This document shows, in pieces, positions 19,119-31,909 of a stretch of 64,000 nucleotides of DNA. The first letter of the stretch is position 1. Every line of letters starts with the position of its first letter. The notes beneath the pieces were generated by a model, which did not search any database, was not told the origin of the DNA, and saw only the letters and a program-made list of their open reading frames with translations. The DNA lies in the NCBI GenBank assembly GCA_945643635.1, contig CALZFC010000301.1, positions 697,501 to 761,500 of the forward strand. The letters run 5' to 3'. Source of the DNA: Allodiplogaster sudhausi (Eukaryota > Nematoda > Chromadorea > Rhabditida > Diplogasteridae). A program made the translations under genes and the position numbers.

Positions 19119-21931
19119 GCAATACCATTCGCAGGCCTAATCTCTTATCCCATCGTAAAGTTCCCGTTGATGTCTGCAAGATCTCATTATTTAATGCCCG
19201 ATCTATTGTTAACAAGAGCGCGGAACTAGCCAATGTTTTAAATGAATCTTTCGGCATTATTGCAATCGTAGAGTCTTGGCTATCTTCTAAATATCCCGAT
19301 TCATTCATATTAGCTGGCAATTCTAACTATAATGTTTATCGTACCGATCGTCCTCGTCGCAAAGGAGGCGGCGTTGTTCTTTTAGTGCACTCCGCAATTT
19401 CTTCTAAGATTATTTTATCCTCTTCTAATGTAGGCTCTTTTGAGTTACTTGCACTCGACAGTATATTTAACGGCAGTCTTGTCCGCCTCATAACCGTATA
19501 TCGTGCTCCTTCTTCTTCCGCTGAAGGCAACTCTATTCTTATCAATCCTCTGCGCGACCTCTCTTCCTGCGCTCATCCTACTATCATTTTGGGTGACCTT
19601 AACTTCCCCGACCTTTACTGGTCCGTCCCCTCACCCTTTCCAGTCGGCAGTGTCCCTCCCCAAGCAAAGCTTTTCCTCGATTTCACCTCCTCCGCTTTCT
19701 TCGCCCAACTTACCCCCTCCTTTACATGTAACTCTCATGTTCTTGACCTCATTCTTTGTAATACTCCCAACCTTCTCTCAAATGTTTCTGTATGCCTCCC
19801 TTTCGCTTCGTCTGATCATAACAGTGTATCAGCTGATCTTGCTCTACCTTTCTCTCTCCACAAGTTCACTTATATTAAGGACTATTCCAATTGTGATTAT
19901 GCTGCAGCAAATTCTTTTCTATTATCCTTCGGTTTTCCTGCCACCCACTTTACCACCTCCTCTATAGATTCTATGTACACTCAACTTATCTCTGCTATTC
20001 AGTCAACTGAATCCCTCTTTGTCCCTTATAAGAGGGTTAGCATTAATGGTGACAAACTCCCTGATCATATCCTTCGCTTGCAACGTACCCGTTATAGTCT
20101 CTGGCTCAAATCTCTCGCTAGCAAGTCCTCTGAATCCGTTCTTAAATTTTCAATTGCTAACAACCGTTACAATAAGTCTGTGGATAAGTACTCGCGTAAT
20201 GTTGAGAAACATATTATTGAATCAAAGAATAGGTCCCTCTTATTTCGTTATGTACGCAACAAGATCTCCTCTAAACCTAGAGGCGTAGATACTCTCACCG
20301 ACTCTCTTGGTAATGACTGCTTCTCTGACATAGATAAGGCCGAACTTCTTTCTCTTACCTTCTCTAGCTCCTTTACATCAGACAACGGCACCCTCCCCCT
20401 TCTCCCTCCTTCTTCTCCTTTTCAATTTATCTTCGCTAGACATGAAATATGCCGAGCTATCGAAACCTGGTCTAATAGCTCTTGTATTACACCTGATCAT
20501 TTCAATATTAGGTTTATTAAGAACCTTGCCATACCGATTAGCGAGTCCCTAGAATAAATTTTTTACTTCTCCCTTGCCTCCGCATCTGTACCTAGTATCT
20601 GGAAACACTCCATCGTTGTCCCCATTAAGAAAAAGCCACCGTTCTCTGATCCCTCTAATTATAGGCCTGTTTCCATAACTTGTATGTTTTCAAGACTTTT
20701 CGAGAAGCTTATCTGCCGTAGATTATCATTGTGGTGTGACGAAAATTTCATTCTGCCTGACGAACAGTTCGGGTTTCGTCGTAAACGTTCGATAGAATTT
20801 CAGTTACTAGATTGCTTAGAACAATGGTCTCATTCTTTACATCAAGGTCATTTTACTGACGTTATCTACTTCGATCACGCTAAAGCTTTTGACAGGGTCA
20901 GTCATCCTAAACTTATTCATAAGCTCAAATGTCTTTCTTTTCCACCAATTATAGTTAACTGGATAGCTAATTTTCTTGATAACCGCACTTTTACTGTACG
21001 TGTAGGTAAGACCCTATCAACTCCCCGTCCTGTTACAAGCGGTATCCCGCAAGGCACCGTTATTGGCCCCCTCCTCTTCATCATTTATACTGCCGACCTC
21101 CCTTCTCTTGTCTCCGCTCAGGGCGCAACTTCTCGCTGCTTCGCTGATGATCTTAAAATATTTCGGTCTTTTCCTCCATCTCACACCAATCCCGATCTCC
21201 AGTCCGCCATTGACGTAGTCTCTCTATGGGCTGACACTTGGCAGCTTCCCCTCACCGTAGAGAAATGCTCTGTACTCCACATTGGTAGAACCAATCCTCG
21301 AATTGCTTATACGCTTAATGGCACTCCACTCTCTTCGGTCGATTCCATCCGTTATCTAGGCATAATTATCGATGACCGCTTATCGTTTTCTCTACATTGT
21401 AATAAAATAGCCAATTCTGCCCCCGCTAAGGCACATCTCATCCTTCGGTCACTCCGCACTCGTAATAAGAATGTCTTTTTATGTGCTTATACCATCTATG
21501 TCCGTTCCATATTAGAAAATTGTACGACTGTCTATTCTCCTCACTTACTAAAAGATAACCGCGTTTTAGAAAAGGTCCAGAACTACTTCACACGAGTAAT
21601 TTTCCGGCGATGTTTTGGTTATGCTGCATTGTCCGTCCCTCCTAGCGAGGAAAGGAACCGCATCCTTTCCCTCCCTTCTCTTAGAGCGCGTCGGGAAGAT
21701 TTTGATTTCACCCTTGCTCGTCGCCTTATATTTGGACATAGAAAACTGTGCCTTAAACATTCCCATCACTTCCATTTTCGGCATTCATGAACTCGTGGTC
21801 TTTCGTTTAATCTTGCTTACCCAACATGTCGATTGAAAGTTCGTTCTCACTCCTTCTTTATTCGAGCCGCCAAGTTATTTAATTCTATCGCCAACAAGAA
21901 GCCTTTGGTTGTTTTATCATCTGTCCATTAA
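19052..21931 (+). pseudogene. LINE ORF2: APE-type endonuclease and reverse transcriptase, two in-frame stops
   Basis: One frame runs from the ORF1 overlap to TAA at 21929-21931 (about 960 codons). It is broken only by TAA at 20555-20557 and TGA at 21788-21790; both sides of each stop read on in the same frame. The endonuclease (about residues 40-280) has FNARSIVNK, the catalytic-type VESWLS, RKGGGVVLLV, ILGDLNFPDLYW and SSDHNSVSADL. The reverse transcriptase (from about residue 520) has NYRPVSI, EQFGFRRKRS, YFDHAKAFDRVSHPKLIHKL, SGIPQGTVIGPLLF and the catalytic FADDLKIF, then EKCSVLHIG. After the TGA the tail keeps the LINE C-terminal pattern (RSHSFFIRAAKLFNSI). The enzyme would nick target DNA and prime reverse transcription there. 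The stops leave endonuclease and polymerase unlinked, so this copy is unlikely to be autonomous. Confidence 0.9.
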
Positions 21932-22020
21932 GTTCATAGATTTTCTTTTATTGCGTTTATTTCACTTGCTAAATTTTACTCCACGTATCACTACGGTGTG
22001 CGTAAATAAAGTATAAGTAT

Positions 22021-22028
22021 ATGGTCAT
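22021..22028 (+). repeat. 3' target-site duplication of the LINE
   Basis: ATGGTCAT, identical to 17711-17718, at the first base after the LINE. Confidence 0.8.
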
Positions 22029-25000
22029 GTCGATAGTTTTGTGGGGTAAGTATACAAAAATAATACGTAGAATACGCCTGTAATGCTTAAAATTGTTGTC
22101 CGAAAGTATTTAACGAAATCGAGTTTTGGAGGCTCATGAAACCAACTCCAAATCATCGAAGCAGAGATATGATATAACATGGTCAAGTCGATAGTTGTGT
22201 GGGGTAAGTGTACAAAAATAATACGTAGAATACGCCTGTAATGCTTAAAATTGTAGTCCTAAAGTATTTAACGAAATCGAGTTTTGGAGGTTCACTAAAC
22301 CAGCTCCAAATCACCGAAGCAGAGATGTGATATAACATGGTCAAGTCGATACTTTTGTGGGGTAAGTGTACAAAAAAAAATACGTAGAATACGCCTGTAA
22401 TGCTTAAAATTGTTGTCCTAAAGTATTTAACGAAATCGAGTTTTGGAGGTTCATGAAACCAGCTCCAAATCACCGAAACAGAGATATGGTAATAACATGG
22501 TCATCTCGATAGTTTTGTGGGGTAAGTATGCAAAAATAATACGTAGAATACGCCTGTACTACTTAAAATTGTTGTCCTAAAGTATTTAACGAAATCGAGT
22601 TTTGGAGGCTCATGAAACCAGTTCCAAATCACCGAAACAGAGATATGGTAATAACATGGTCATGTCGATAGTTTTGTGGGGTAAGTGTACAAAAATAATA
22701 CGTAGAATTCGCCTGTAATGCTTAAAATTTTACTCCTAAAGTATTTAACGAAATCGAGTTTTGGAGGTTCATGAAACCAGCTCCAAATCACCGAAGCAGA
22801 GATGTGATATAACATGGTCAAGTCGATAGTTTTGTGGGGTAAGTGTACAAAAATAATACGTAGAATACGCCTGTAATGCTTAAAATTGTAGTCCTAAAGT
22901 ATTTAACGAAATCGAGTTTTGGAGGTTCATGAAACCAGTTCCAAATCACCGAAACAGAGATATGGTAATAACATGGTCATGTCGATAGTTTTGTGGGGTA
23001 AGTGTACAAAAATAATACGTAGAATACGCCTGTAATGCTTAAAATTTTACTCTTAAAGTATTTAACGAAATCGAGTTTTGGAGGTTCATGAAACCAGCTC
23101 CAAATCACCGAAGCAGAGATGTGATATAACATGGTCAAGTCGATACTTTTGTGGGGTAAGTGTACAAAAAAAATACGTAGAATACGCCTGTAATGCATAA
23201 AATTGTTGTCCTAAAGTATTTAACGAAATCGCGTTTTGGAGGTTCATGAAACCAGCTCCAAATCACCGAAACAGAGATATGGTAATAACATGGTCATGTC
23301 GATAGTTTTGTGGGTTAAGTGTACAAAAATTATACGTAGAATACGCCTGTAATGCTTAAAATTTTACTCCTAAAGTATTTAACGAAATCGAGTTTTGGAG
23401 GTTCATGAAACCAGCTCCAAATCACCGAAGCAGAGATGTGATATAACATGGTCAAGTCGATAGTTTTGTGGGGTAAGTGTACAAAAATAATACGTAGAAT
23501 ACGCCTGTAATGCTTAAAATTGTAGTCCTAAAGTATTTATCGAAATCGAGTTTTGGAGGTTCATGAAACCAGTTCCAAATCACCGAAACAGAGATATGGT
23601 AATAACATGGTCATGTCGATAGTTTTGTGGGGTAAGTGTACAAAAATAATACGTAGAATACGCCTGTAATGCTTAAAATTTTACTCCTAAAGTATTTAAC
23701 GAAATCGAGTTTTGGAGGTTCATGAAACCAGCTCCAAATCACCGAAGCAGAGATGTGATATAACATGGTCAAGTCGATAGTTTTGTGGGGTAAGTGTACA
23801 AAAATAATACGTAGAATTCGCCTGTAATGCTTAAAATTTTACTCCTAAAGTATTTAACGAAATCGAGTTTTGGAGGTTCATGAAACCAGCTCCAAATCAC
23901 CGAAGCAGAGATGTGATATAACATGGTCAAGTCGATAGTTTTGTGGGGTAAGTGTACAAAAATAATACGTAGAATACGCCTGTAATGCTTAAAATTGTAG
24001 TCCTAAAGTATTTAACGAAATCGAGTTTTGGAGGTTCATGAAACCAGTTCCAAATCACCGAAACAGAGATATGGTAATAACATGGTCATGTCGATAGTTT
24101 TGTGGGGTAAGTGTACAAAAATAATACGTAGAATACGCCTGTAATGCTTAAAATTTTACTCTTAAAGTATTTAACGAAATCGAGTTTTGGAGGTTCATGA
24201 AACCAGCTCCAAATCACCGAAGCAGAGATGTGATAAAACATGGTCAAGTCGATAGTTTTGTGGGGTAAGTGTACAAAAATAATACGTAGAATACGCCTGT
24301 AATGCTTAAAATTGTAGTCCTAAAGTATTTAACGAAATCGAGTTTTGGAGGTTCATGAAACCAGTTCCAAATCACCGAAACAGAGATATGGTAATAACAT
24401 GGTCATGTCGATAGTTTTGTGGGGTAAGTGTACAAAAATAATACGTAGAATACGCCTGTAATGCTTAAAATTTTACTCTTAAAGTATTTAACGAAATCGA
24501 GTTTTGGAGGTTCATGAAACCAGCTCCAAATCACCGAAGCAGAGATGTGATATAACATGGTCAAGTCGATACTTTTGTGGGGTAAGTGTACAAAAAAAAT
24601 ACGTAGAATACGCCTGTAATGCTTAAAATTGTTGTCCTAAAGTATTTAACGAAATCGCGTTTTGGAGGTTCATGAAACCAGCTCCAAATCACCGAAACAG
24701 AGATATGGTAATAACATGGTCATGTCGATAGTTTTGTGGGTTAAGTGTACAAAAATTATACGTAGAATACGCCTGTAATGCTTAAAATTTTACTCCTAAA
24801 GTATTTAACGAAATCGAGTTTTGGAGGTTCATGAAACCAGCTCCAAATCACCGAAGCAGAGATGTGATATAACATGGTCAAGTCGATAGTTTTGTGGGGT
24901 AAGTGTACGAAAATAATACGTAGAATACGCCTGTAATGCTTAAAATTGTAGTCCTAAAGTATTTATCGAAATCGAGTTTTGGAGGTTCATGAAACCAGTT

Positions 25001-25736
25001 CCAAATCACCGAAACAGAGATATGGTAATAACATGGTCATGTCGATAGTTTTGTGGGGTAAGTGTACAAAAATAATACGTAGAATACGCCTGTAATGCTT
25101 AAAATTTTACTCCTAAAGTATTTAACGAAATCGAGTTTTGGAGGTTCATGAAACCAGCTCTAAATCACCGAAGCAGAGATGTGATATAACATGGTCAAGT
25201 CGATACTTTTGTGGGGTAAGTGTACAAAAAAAATACGTAGAATACGCTTGTAATGCTTAAAATTGTAGTCCTAAAGTATTTAACGAAATAGAGTTTTGGA
25301 GGCTCATGAAACCAGCTCCAAATCACCGAAGCAGAGATGTGATATAACATGGTCAAGTCGATACTTTTGTGGGGTAAGTGTACAAAAAAAATACGTAGAA
25401 TACGCCTGTAATGCTTAAAATTGTTGTCCTAAAGTATTTAACGAAATCGAGTTTTGGAGGTTCATGAAACCAGCTCCAAATCATCGAAGCAGAGATATGA
25501 TATAATATGGTCAAGTCGATAGTTTTGTGGGGTAAGTGTACAAAAATAATACGTAGAATACGCTTGTAATGCTTAAAATTGTAGTCCTAAAGTATTTAAC
25601 GAAATAGAGTTTTGGAGGCTCATGAAACCAGCTCCAAATCACCGAAGCAGAGATATGATATAACATGGTCAAGTCGATAGTTTTGTGGGGTAAGTGTACA
25701 AAAATAATACGTAGAATACGCCTGTAATGCTTAAAA

Positions 25737-28700
25737 TTTTACTCTTAAAGTATTTAACGAAATCGAGTTTTGGAGGTTCATGAAACCAGCTCCAAATCAC
25801 CGAAGCAGAGATGTGATATAACATGGTCAAGTCGATACTTTTGTGGGGTAAGTGTACAAAAAAAATACGTAGAATACGCCTGTAATGCTTAAAATTGTTG
25901 TCCTAAAGTATTTAACGAAATCGCGTTTTGGAGGTTCATGAAACCAGCTCCAAATCACCGAAACAGAGATATGGTAATAACATGGTCATGTCGATAGTTT
26001 TGTGGGTTAAGTGTACAAAAATTATACGTAGAATACGCCTGTAATGCTTAAAATTTTACTCCTAAAGTATTTAACGAAATCGAGTTTTGGAGGTTCATGA
26101 AACCAGCTCCAAATCACCGAAGCAGAGATGTGATATAACATGGTCAAGTCGATAGTTTTGTGGGGTAAGTGTACAAAAATAATACGTAGAATACGCCTGT
26201 AATGCTTAAAATTGTAGTCCTAAAGTATTTATCGAAATCGAGTTTTGGAGGTTCATGAAACCAGTTCCAAATCACCGAAACAGAGATATGGTAATAACAT
26301 GGTCATGTCGATAGTTTTGTGGGGTAAGTGTACAAAAATAATACGTAGAATACGCCTGTAATGCTTAAAATTTTACTCCTAAAGTATTTAACGAAATCGA
26401 GTTTTGGAGGTTCATGAAACCAGCTCTAAATCACCGAAGCAGAGATGTGATATAACATGGTCAAGTCGATACTTTTGTGGGGTAAGTGTACAAAAATAAT
26501 ACGTAGAATACGCTTGTAATGCTTAAAATTGTAGTCCTAAAGTATTTAACGAAATAGAGTTTTGGAGGCTCATGAAACCAGCTCCAAATCACCGAAGCAG
26601 AGATGTGATATAACATGGTCAAGTCGATACTTTTGTGGGGTAAGTGTACAAAAAAAATACGTAGAATACGCCTGTAATGCTTAAAATTGTTGTCCTAAAG
26701 TATTTAACGAAATCGAGTTTTGGAGGTTCATGAAACCAGCTCCAAATCATCGAAGCAGAGATATGATATAATATGGTCAAGTCGATAGTTTTGTGGGGTA
26801 AGTGTACAAAAATAATACGTAGAATACGCTTGTAATGCTTAAAATTGTAGTCCTAAAGTATTTAACGAAATAGAGTTTTGGAGGCTCATGAAACCAGCTC
26901 CAAATCACCGAAGCAGAGATATGATATAACATGGTCAAGTCGATAGTTTTGTGGGGTAAGTGTACAAAAATAATACGTAGAATACGCCTGTAATGCTTAA
27001 AATTTTAGTAATAAAGTATTTAACGAAATCGAGTTTTGGAGGTTCATGAAACCAGCTCCAAATCGCCGAAACAGAGATATGGTAATAACATGGTCATGTC
27101 GATAGTTTAGTGGGGTAAGTGTACAAAAATAATACGTAGAATACGCCTGTAATGCTTAAAATTTTACTCCTAAAGTATTTAACGAAATCGAGTTTTTTAG
27201 GTTCATGAAACCAGCTCCAAATCACCGAAGCAGAGATGTGATATAACATGGTCAAGTCGATACTTTTGTGGGGTAAGTGTACAAAAAAATACGTAGAATA
27301 CGCCTGTAATGCTTAAAATTGTTGTCCTAAAGTATTTAACGAAATCGAGTTTTGGAGGTTCATGAAACCAGCTCCCAATCACCGAAACAGAGATATGGTA
27401 ATAACATGGTCATGTCGATAGTTTTGTGGGGTAAGTATACAAAAATAATACGTAGAATACGCCTGTACTACTTAAAATTGTTGTCCTAAAGTATTTAACG
27501 AAATCGAGTTTTGGAGGCTCATGAAACCAGCTCCAAATCATCGAAGCAGAGATATGATATAATATGGTCAAGTCGATATTTTTGTGGGGTAAGTGTACAA
27601 AAATAATACGTAGAATACGCCTGTAATGCTTAAAATTGTAGTCCTAAAGTATTTAACGAAATCGAGTTTTGGAGGCTCATGAAACCAGCTCCAAATCACC
27701 GAAACAGAGATATGGTAATAACATGGTCATGTCGATAGTTTTGTGGGGTAAGTATGCAAAAATAATACGTAGAATACGCCTGTACTACTTAAAATTGTTG
27801 TCCTAAAGTATTTAACGAAATCGAGTTTTGGAGGCTCATGAAACCAGTTCCAAATCACCGAAACAGAGATATGGTAATAACATGGTCATGTCGATAGTTT
27901 TGTGGGGTAAGTGTACAAAAATAATACGTATAATTCGCATGTAATGCTTAAAATTTTACTCCTAAAGTATTTAACGAAATCGAGTTTTGGAGGTTCATGA
28001 AACCAGCTCCAAATCACCGAAGCAGAGATGTGATATAACATGGTCAAGTCGATAGTTTTGTGGGGTAAGTGTACAAAAATAATACGTAGAATACGCCTGT
28101 AATGCTTAAAATTTTACTCTTAAAGTATTTAACGAAATCGAGTTTTGGAGGTTCATGAAACCAGCTCCAAATCACCGAAGCAGAGATGTGATATAACATG
28201 GTCAAGTCGATACTTTTGTGGGGTAAGTGTACAAAAAAATACGTAGAATACGCCTGTAATGCTTAAAATTGTTGTCCTAAAGTATTTAACGAAATCGCGT
28301 TTTGGAGGTTCATGAAACCAGCTCCAAATCACCGAAACAGAGATATGGTAATAACATGGTCATGTCGATAGTTTTGTGGGTTAAGTGTACAAAAATTATA
28401 CGTAGAATACGCCTGTAATGCTTAAAATTTTACTCCTAAAGTATTTAACGAAATCGAGTTTTGGAGGTTCATGAAACCAGCTCCAAATCACCGAAGCAGA
28501 GATGTGATATAACATGGTCAAGTCGATAGTTTTGTGGGGTAAGTGTACAAAAATAATACGTAGAATACGCCTGTAATGCTTAAAATTGTAGTCCTAAAGT
28601 ATTTATCGAAATCGAGTTTTGGAGGTTCATGAAACCAGTTCCAAATCACCGAAACAGAGATATGGTAATAACATGGTCATGTCGATAGTTTTGTGGGGTA

Positions 28701-30484
28701 AGTGTACAAAAATAATACGTAGAATACGCCTGTAATGCTTAAAATTTTACTCCTAAAGTATTTAACGAAATCGAGTTTTGGAGGTTCATGAAACCAGCTC
28801 TAAATCACCGAAGCAGAGATGTGATATAACATGGTCAAGTCGATACTTTTGTGGGGTAAGTGTACAAAAATAATACGTAGAATACGCTTGTAATGCTTAA
28901 AATTGTAGTCCTAAAGTATTTAACGAAATAGAGTTTTGGAGGCTCATGAAACCAGCTCCAAATCACCGAAGCAGAGATGTGATATAACATGGTCAAGTCG
29001 ATACTTTTGTGGGGTAAGTGTACAAAAAAAATACGTAGAATACGCCTGTAATGCTTAAAATTGTTGTCCTAAAGTATTTAACGAAATCGAGTTTTGGAGG
29101 TTCATGAAACCAGCTCCAAATCATCGAAGCAGAGATATGATATAATATGGTCAAGTCGATAGTTTTGTGGGGTAAGTGTACAAAAATAATACGTAGAATA
29201 CGCTTGTAATGCTTAAAATTGTAGTCCTAAAGTATTTAACGAAATAGAGTTTTGGAGGCTCATGAAACCAGCTCCAAATCACCGAAGCAGAGATATGATA
29301 TAACATGGTCAAGTCGATAGTTTTGTGGGGTAAGTGTACAAAAATAATACGTAGAATACGCCTGTAATGCTTAAAATTTTAGTAATAAAGTATTTAACGA
29401 AATCGAGTTTTGGAGGTTCATGAAACCAGCTCCAAATCGCCGAAACAGAGATATGGTAATAACATGGTCATGTCGATAGTTTAGTGGGGTAAGTGTACAA
29501 AAATAATACGTAGAATACGCCTGTAATGCTTAAAATTTTACTCCTAAAGTATTTAACGAAATCGAGTTTTTTAGGTTCATGAAACCAGCTCCAAATCACC
29601 GAAGCAGAGATGTGATATAACATGGTCAAGTCGATACTTTTGTGGGGTAAGTGTACAAAAAAATACGTAGAATACGCCTGTAATGCTTAAAATTGTTGTC
29701 CTAAAGTATTTAACGAAATCGAGTTTTGGAGGTTCATGAAACCAGCTCCCAATCACCGAAACAGAGATATGGTAATAACATGGTCATGTCGATAGTTTTG
29801 TGGGGTAAGTATACAAAAATAATACGTAGAATACGCCTGTACTACTTAAAATTGTTGTCCTAAAGTATTTAACGAAATCGAGTTTTGGAGGCTCATGAAA
29901 CCAGCTCCAAATCATCGAAGCAGAGATATGATATAATATGGTCAAGTCGATATTTTTGTGGGGTAAGTGTACAAAAATAATACGTAGAATACGCCTGTAA
30001 TGCTTAAAATTGTAGTCCTAAAGTATTTAACGAAATCGAGTTTTGGAGGCTCATGAAACCAGCTCCAAATCACCGAAACAGAGATATGGTAATAACATGG
30101 TCATGTCGATAGTTTTGTGGGGTAAGTATGCAAAAATAATACGTAGAATACGCCTGTACTACTTAAAATTGTTGTCCTAAAGTATTTAACGAAATCGAGT
30201 TTTGGAGGCTCATGAAACCAGTTCCAAATCACCGAAACAGAGATATGGTAATAACATGGTCATGTCGATAGTTTTGTGGGGTAAGTGTACAAAAATAATA
30301 CGTATAATTCGCATGTAATGCTTAAAATTTTACTCCTAAAGTATTTAACGAAATCGAGTTTTGGAGGTTCATGAAACCAGCTCCAAATCACCGAAGCAGA
30401 GATGTGATATAACATGGTCAAGTCGATAGTTTTGTGGGGTAAGTGTACAAAAATAATACGTAGAATACGCCTGTAATGCTTAAA
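25737..30484 (+). repeat. Tandem higher-order block, two copies of about 2374 bp (15 monomers)
   Basis: Rare variants recur at a constant offset: GTGGGTTAAGTG with the ATTATACG variant at about 26001 and 28375; AATTTTAGTAATAAAG at 27001 and 29375; GCTCCCAATCACC at 27371 and 29745. Copies are about 25737-28110 and 28111-30484 (edges approximate). Related smaller shifts (about 1266 and 1426 bp) occur to the left. Confidence 0.85.
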
Positions 30485-31909
30485 ATTGTAGTCCTAAAGT
30501 ATTTAACGAAATCGAGTTTTGGAGGTTCATGAAACCAGTTCCAAATCATCGAAGCAGAGATATGATATAATATGGTCAAGTCGATATTTTTGTGGGGTAA
30601 GTGTACAAAAATAATACGTAGAATACGCCTGTAATGCTTAAAATTGTAGTCCTAAAGTATTTAACGAAATCGAGTTTTGGAGGCTCATGAAACCAGCTCC
30701 AAATCACCGAAACAGAGATATGGTAATAACATGGTCATGTCGATAGTTTTGTGGGGTAAGTATGCAAAAATAATACGTAGAATACGCCTGTACTACTTAA
30801 AATTGTTGTCCTAAAGTATTTAACGAAATCGAGTTTTGGAGGCTCATGAAACCAGTTCCAAATCACCGAAACAGAGATATGGTAATAACATGGTCATGTC
30901 GATAGTTTTGTGGGGTAAGTGTACAAAAATAATACGTATAATTCGCATGTAATGCTTAAAATTTTACTCCTAAAGTATTTAACGAAATCGAGTTTTGGAG
31001 GTTCATGAAACCAGCTCCAAATCACCGAAGCAGAGATGTGATATAACATGGTCAAGTCGATAGTTTTGTGGGGTAAGTGTACAAAAATAATACGTAGAAT
31101 ACGCCTGTAATGCTTAAAATTTTACTCTTAAAGTATTTAACGAAATCGAGTTTTGGAGGTTCATGAAACCAGCTCTAAATCACCGAAGCAGAGATGTGAT
31201 ATAACATGGTCAAGTCGATACTTTTGTGGGGTAAGTGTACAAAAATAATACGTAGAATACGCCTGTACTACTTAAAATTGTTGTCCTAAAGTATTTAACG
31301 AAATCGAGTTTTGGAGGTTCATGAAACCAGCTCTAAATCACCGAAGCAGAGATGTGATATAACATGGTCAAGTCGATAGTTTTGTGGGGTAAGTGTACAA
31401 AAATAATACGTAGAATACGCCTGTAATGCTTAAAATTGTTGTCCTAAAGTATTTAACGAAATCGAGTTTTGGAGGCACATGAAACCAGCTCCAAATCATC
31501 GAAGCAGAGATATGATATAATATGGTCAAGTCGATATTTTTGTGGGGTAAGTGTACAAAAATAATACGTAGAATACGCCTGTAATGCTTAAAATTGTAGT
31601 CCTAAAGTATTTAACGAAATCGAGTTTTGGAGGCTCATGAAACCAGCTCCAAATCACCGAAACAGAGATATGGTAATAACATGGTCATGTCGATAGTTTT
31701 GTGGGGTAAGTATGCAAAAATAATACGTAGAATACGCCTGTACTACTTAAAATTGTTGTCCTAAAGTATTTAACGAAATCGAGTTTTGGAGGCTCATGAA
31801 ACCAGTTCCAAATCACCGAAACAGAGATATGGTAATAACATGGTCATGTCGATAGTTTTGTGGGGTAAGTGTACAAAAATAATACGTATAATTCGCCTGT
31901 AATGCTTAA

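Larger units (their letters stand above)
17719..22020 (+). mobile_element. CR1/Jockey-type LINE, near full length, inserted in satellite
   Basis: 4.3-kb non-LTR retrotransposon with 5' UTR, ORF1 (coiled coil plus RNA-binding-like domain), overlapping ORF2 (APE endonuclease plus reverse transcriptase), and a 3' end with AATAAA (22005-22010) followed by GTATAAGTAT instead of a poly(A) tail, as in CR1-like elements. It interrupts one satellite monomer: the left flank ends and the right flank begins with ATGGTCAT, an 8-bp target duplication. The 5' end carries a 20-bp tandem duplicate (17717-17736 and 17737-17756). Base composition is C/T-rich and differs sharply from the satellite. Damage is slight: one probable frameshift in ORF1 and two in-frame stops in ORF2, so the insertion appears young. 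Confidence 0.92.
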
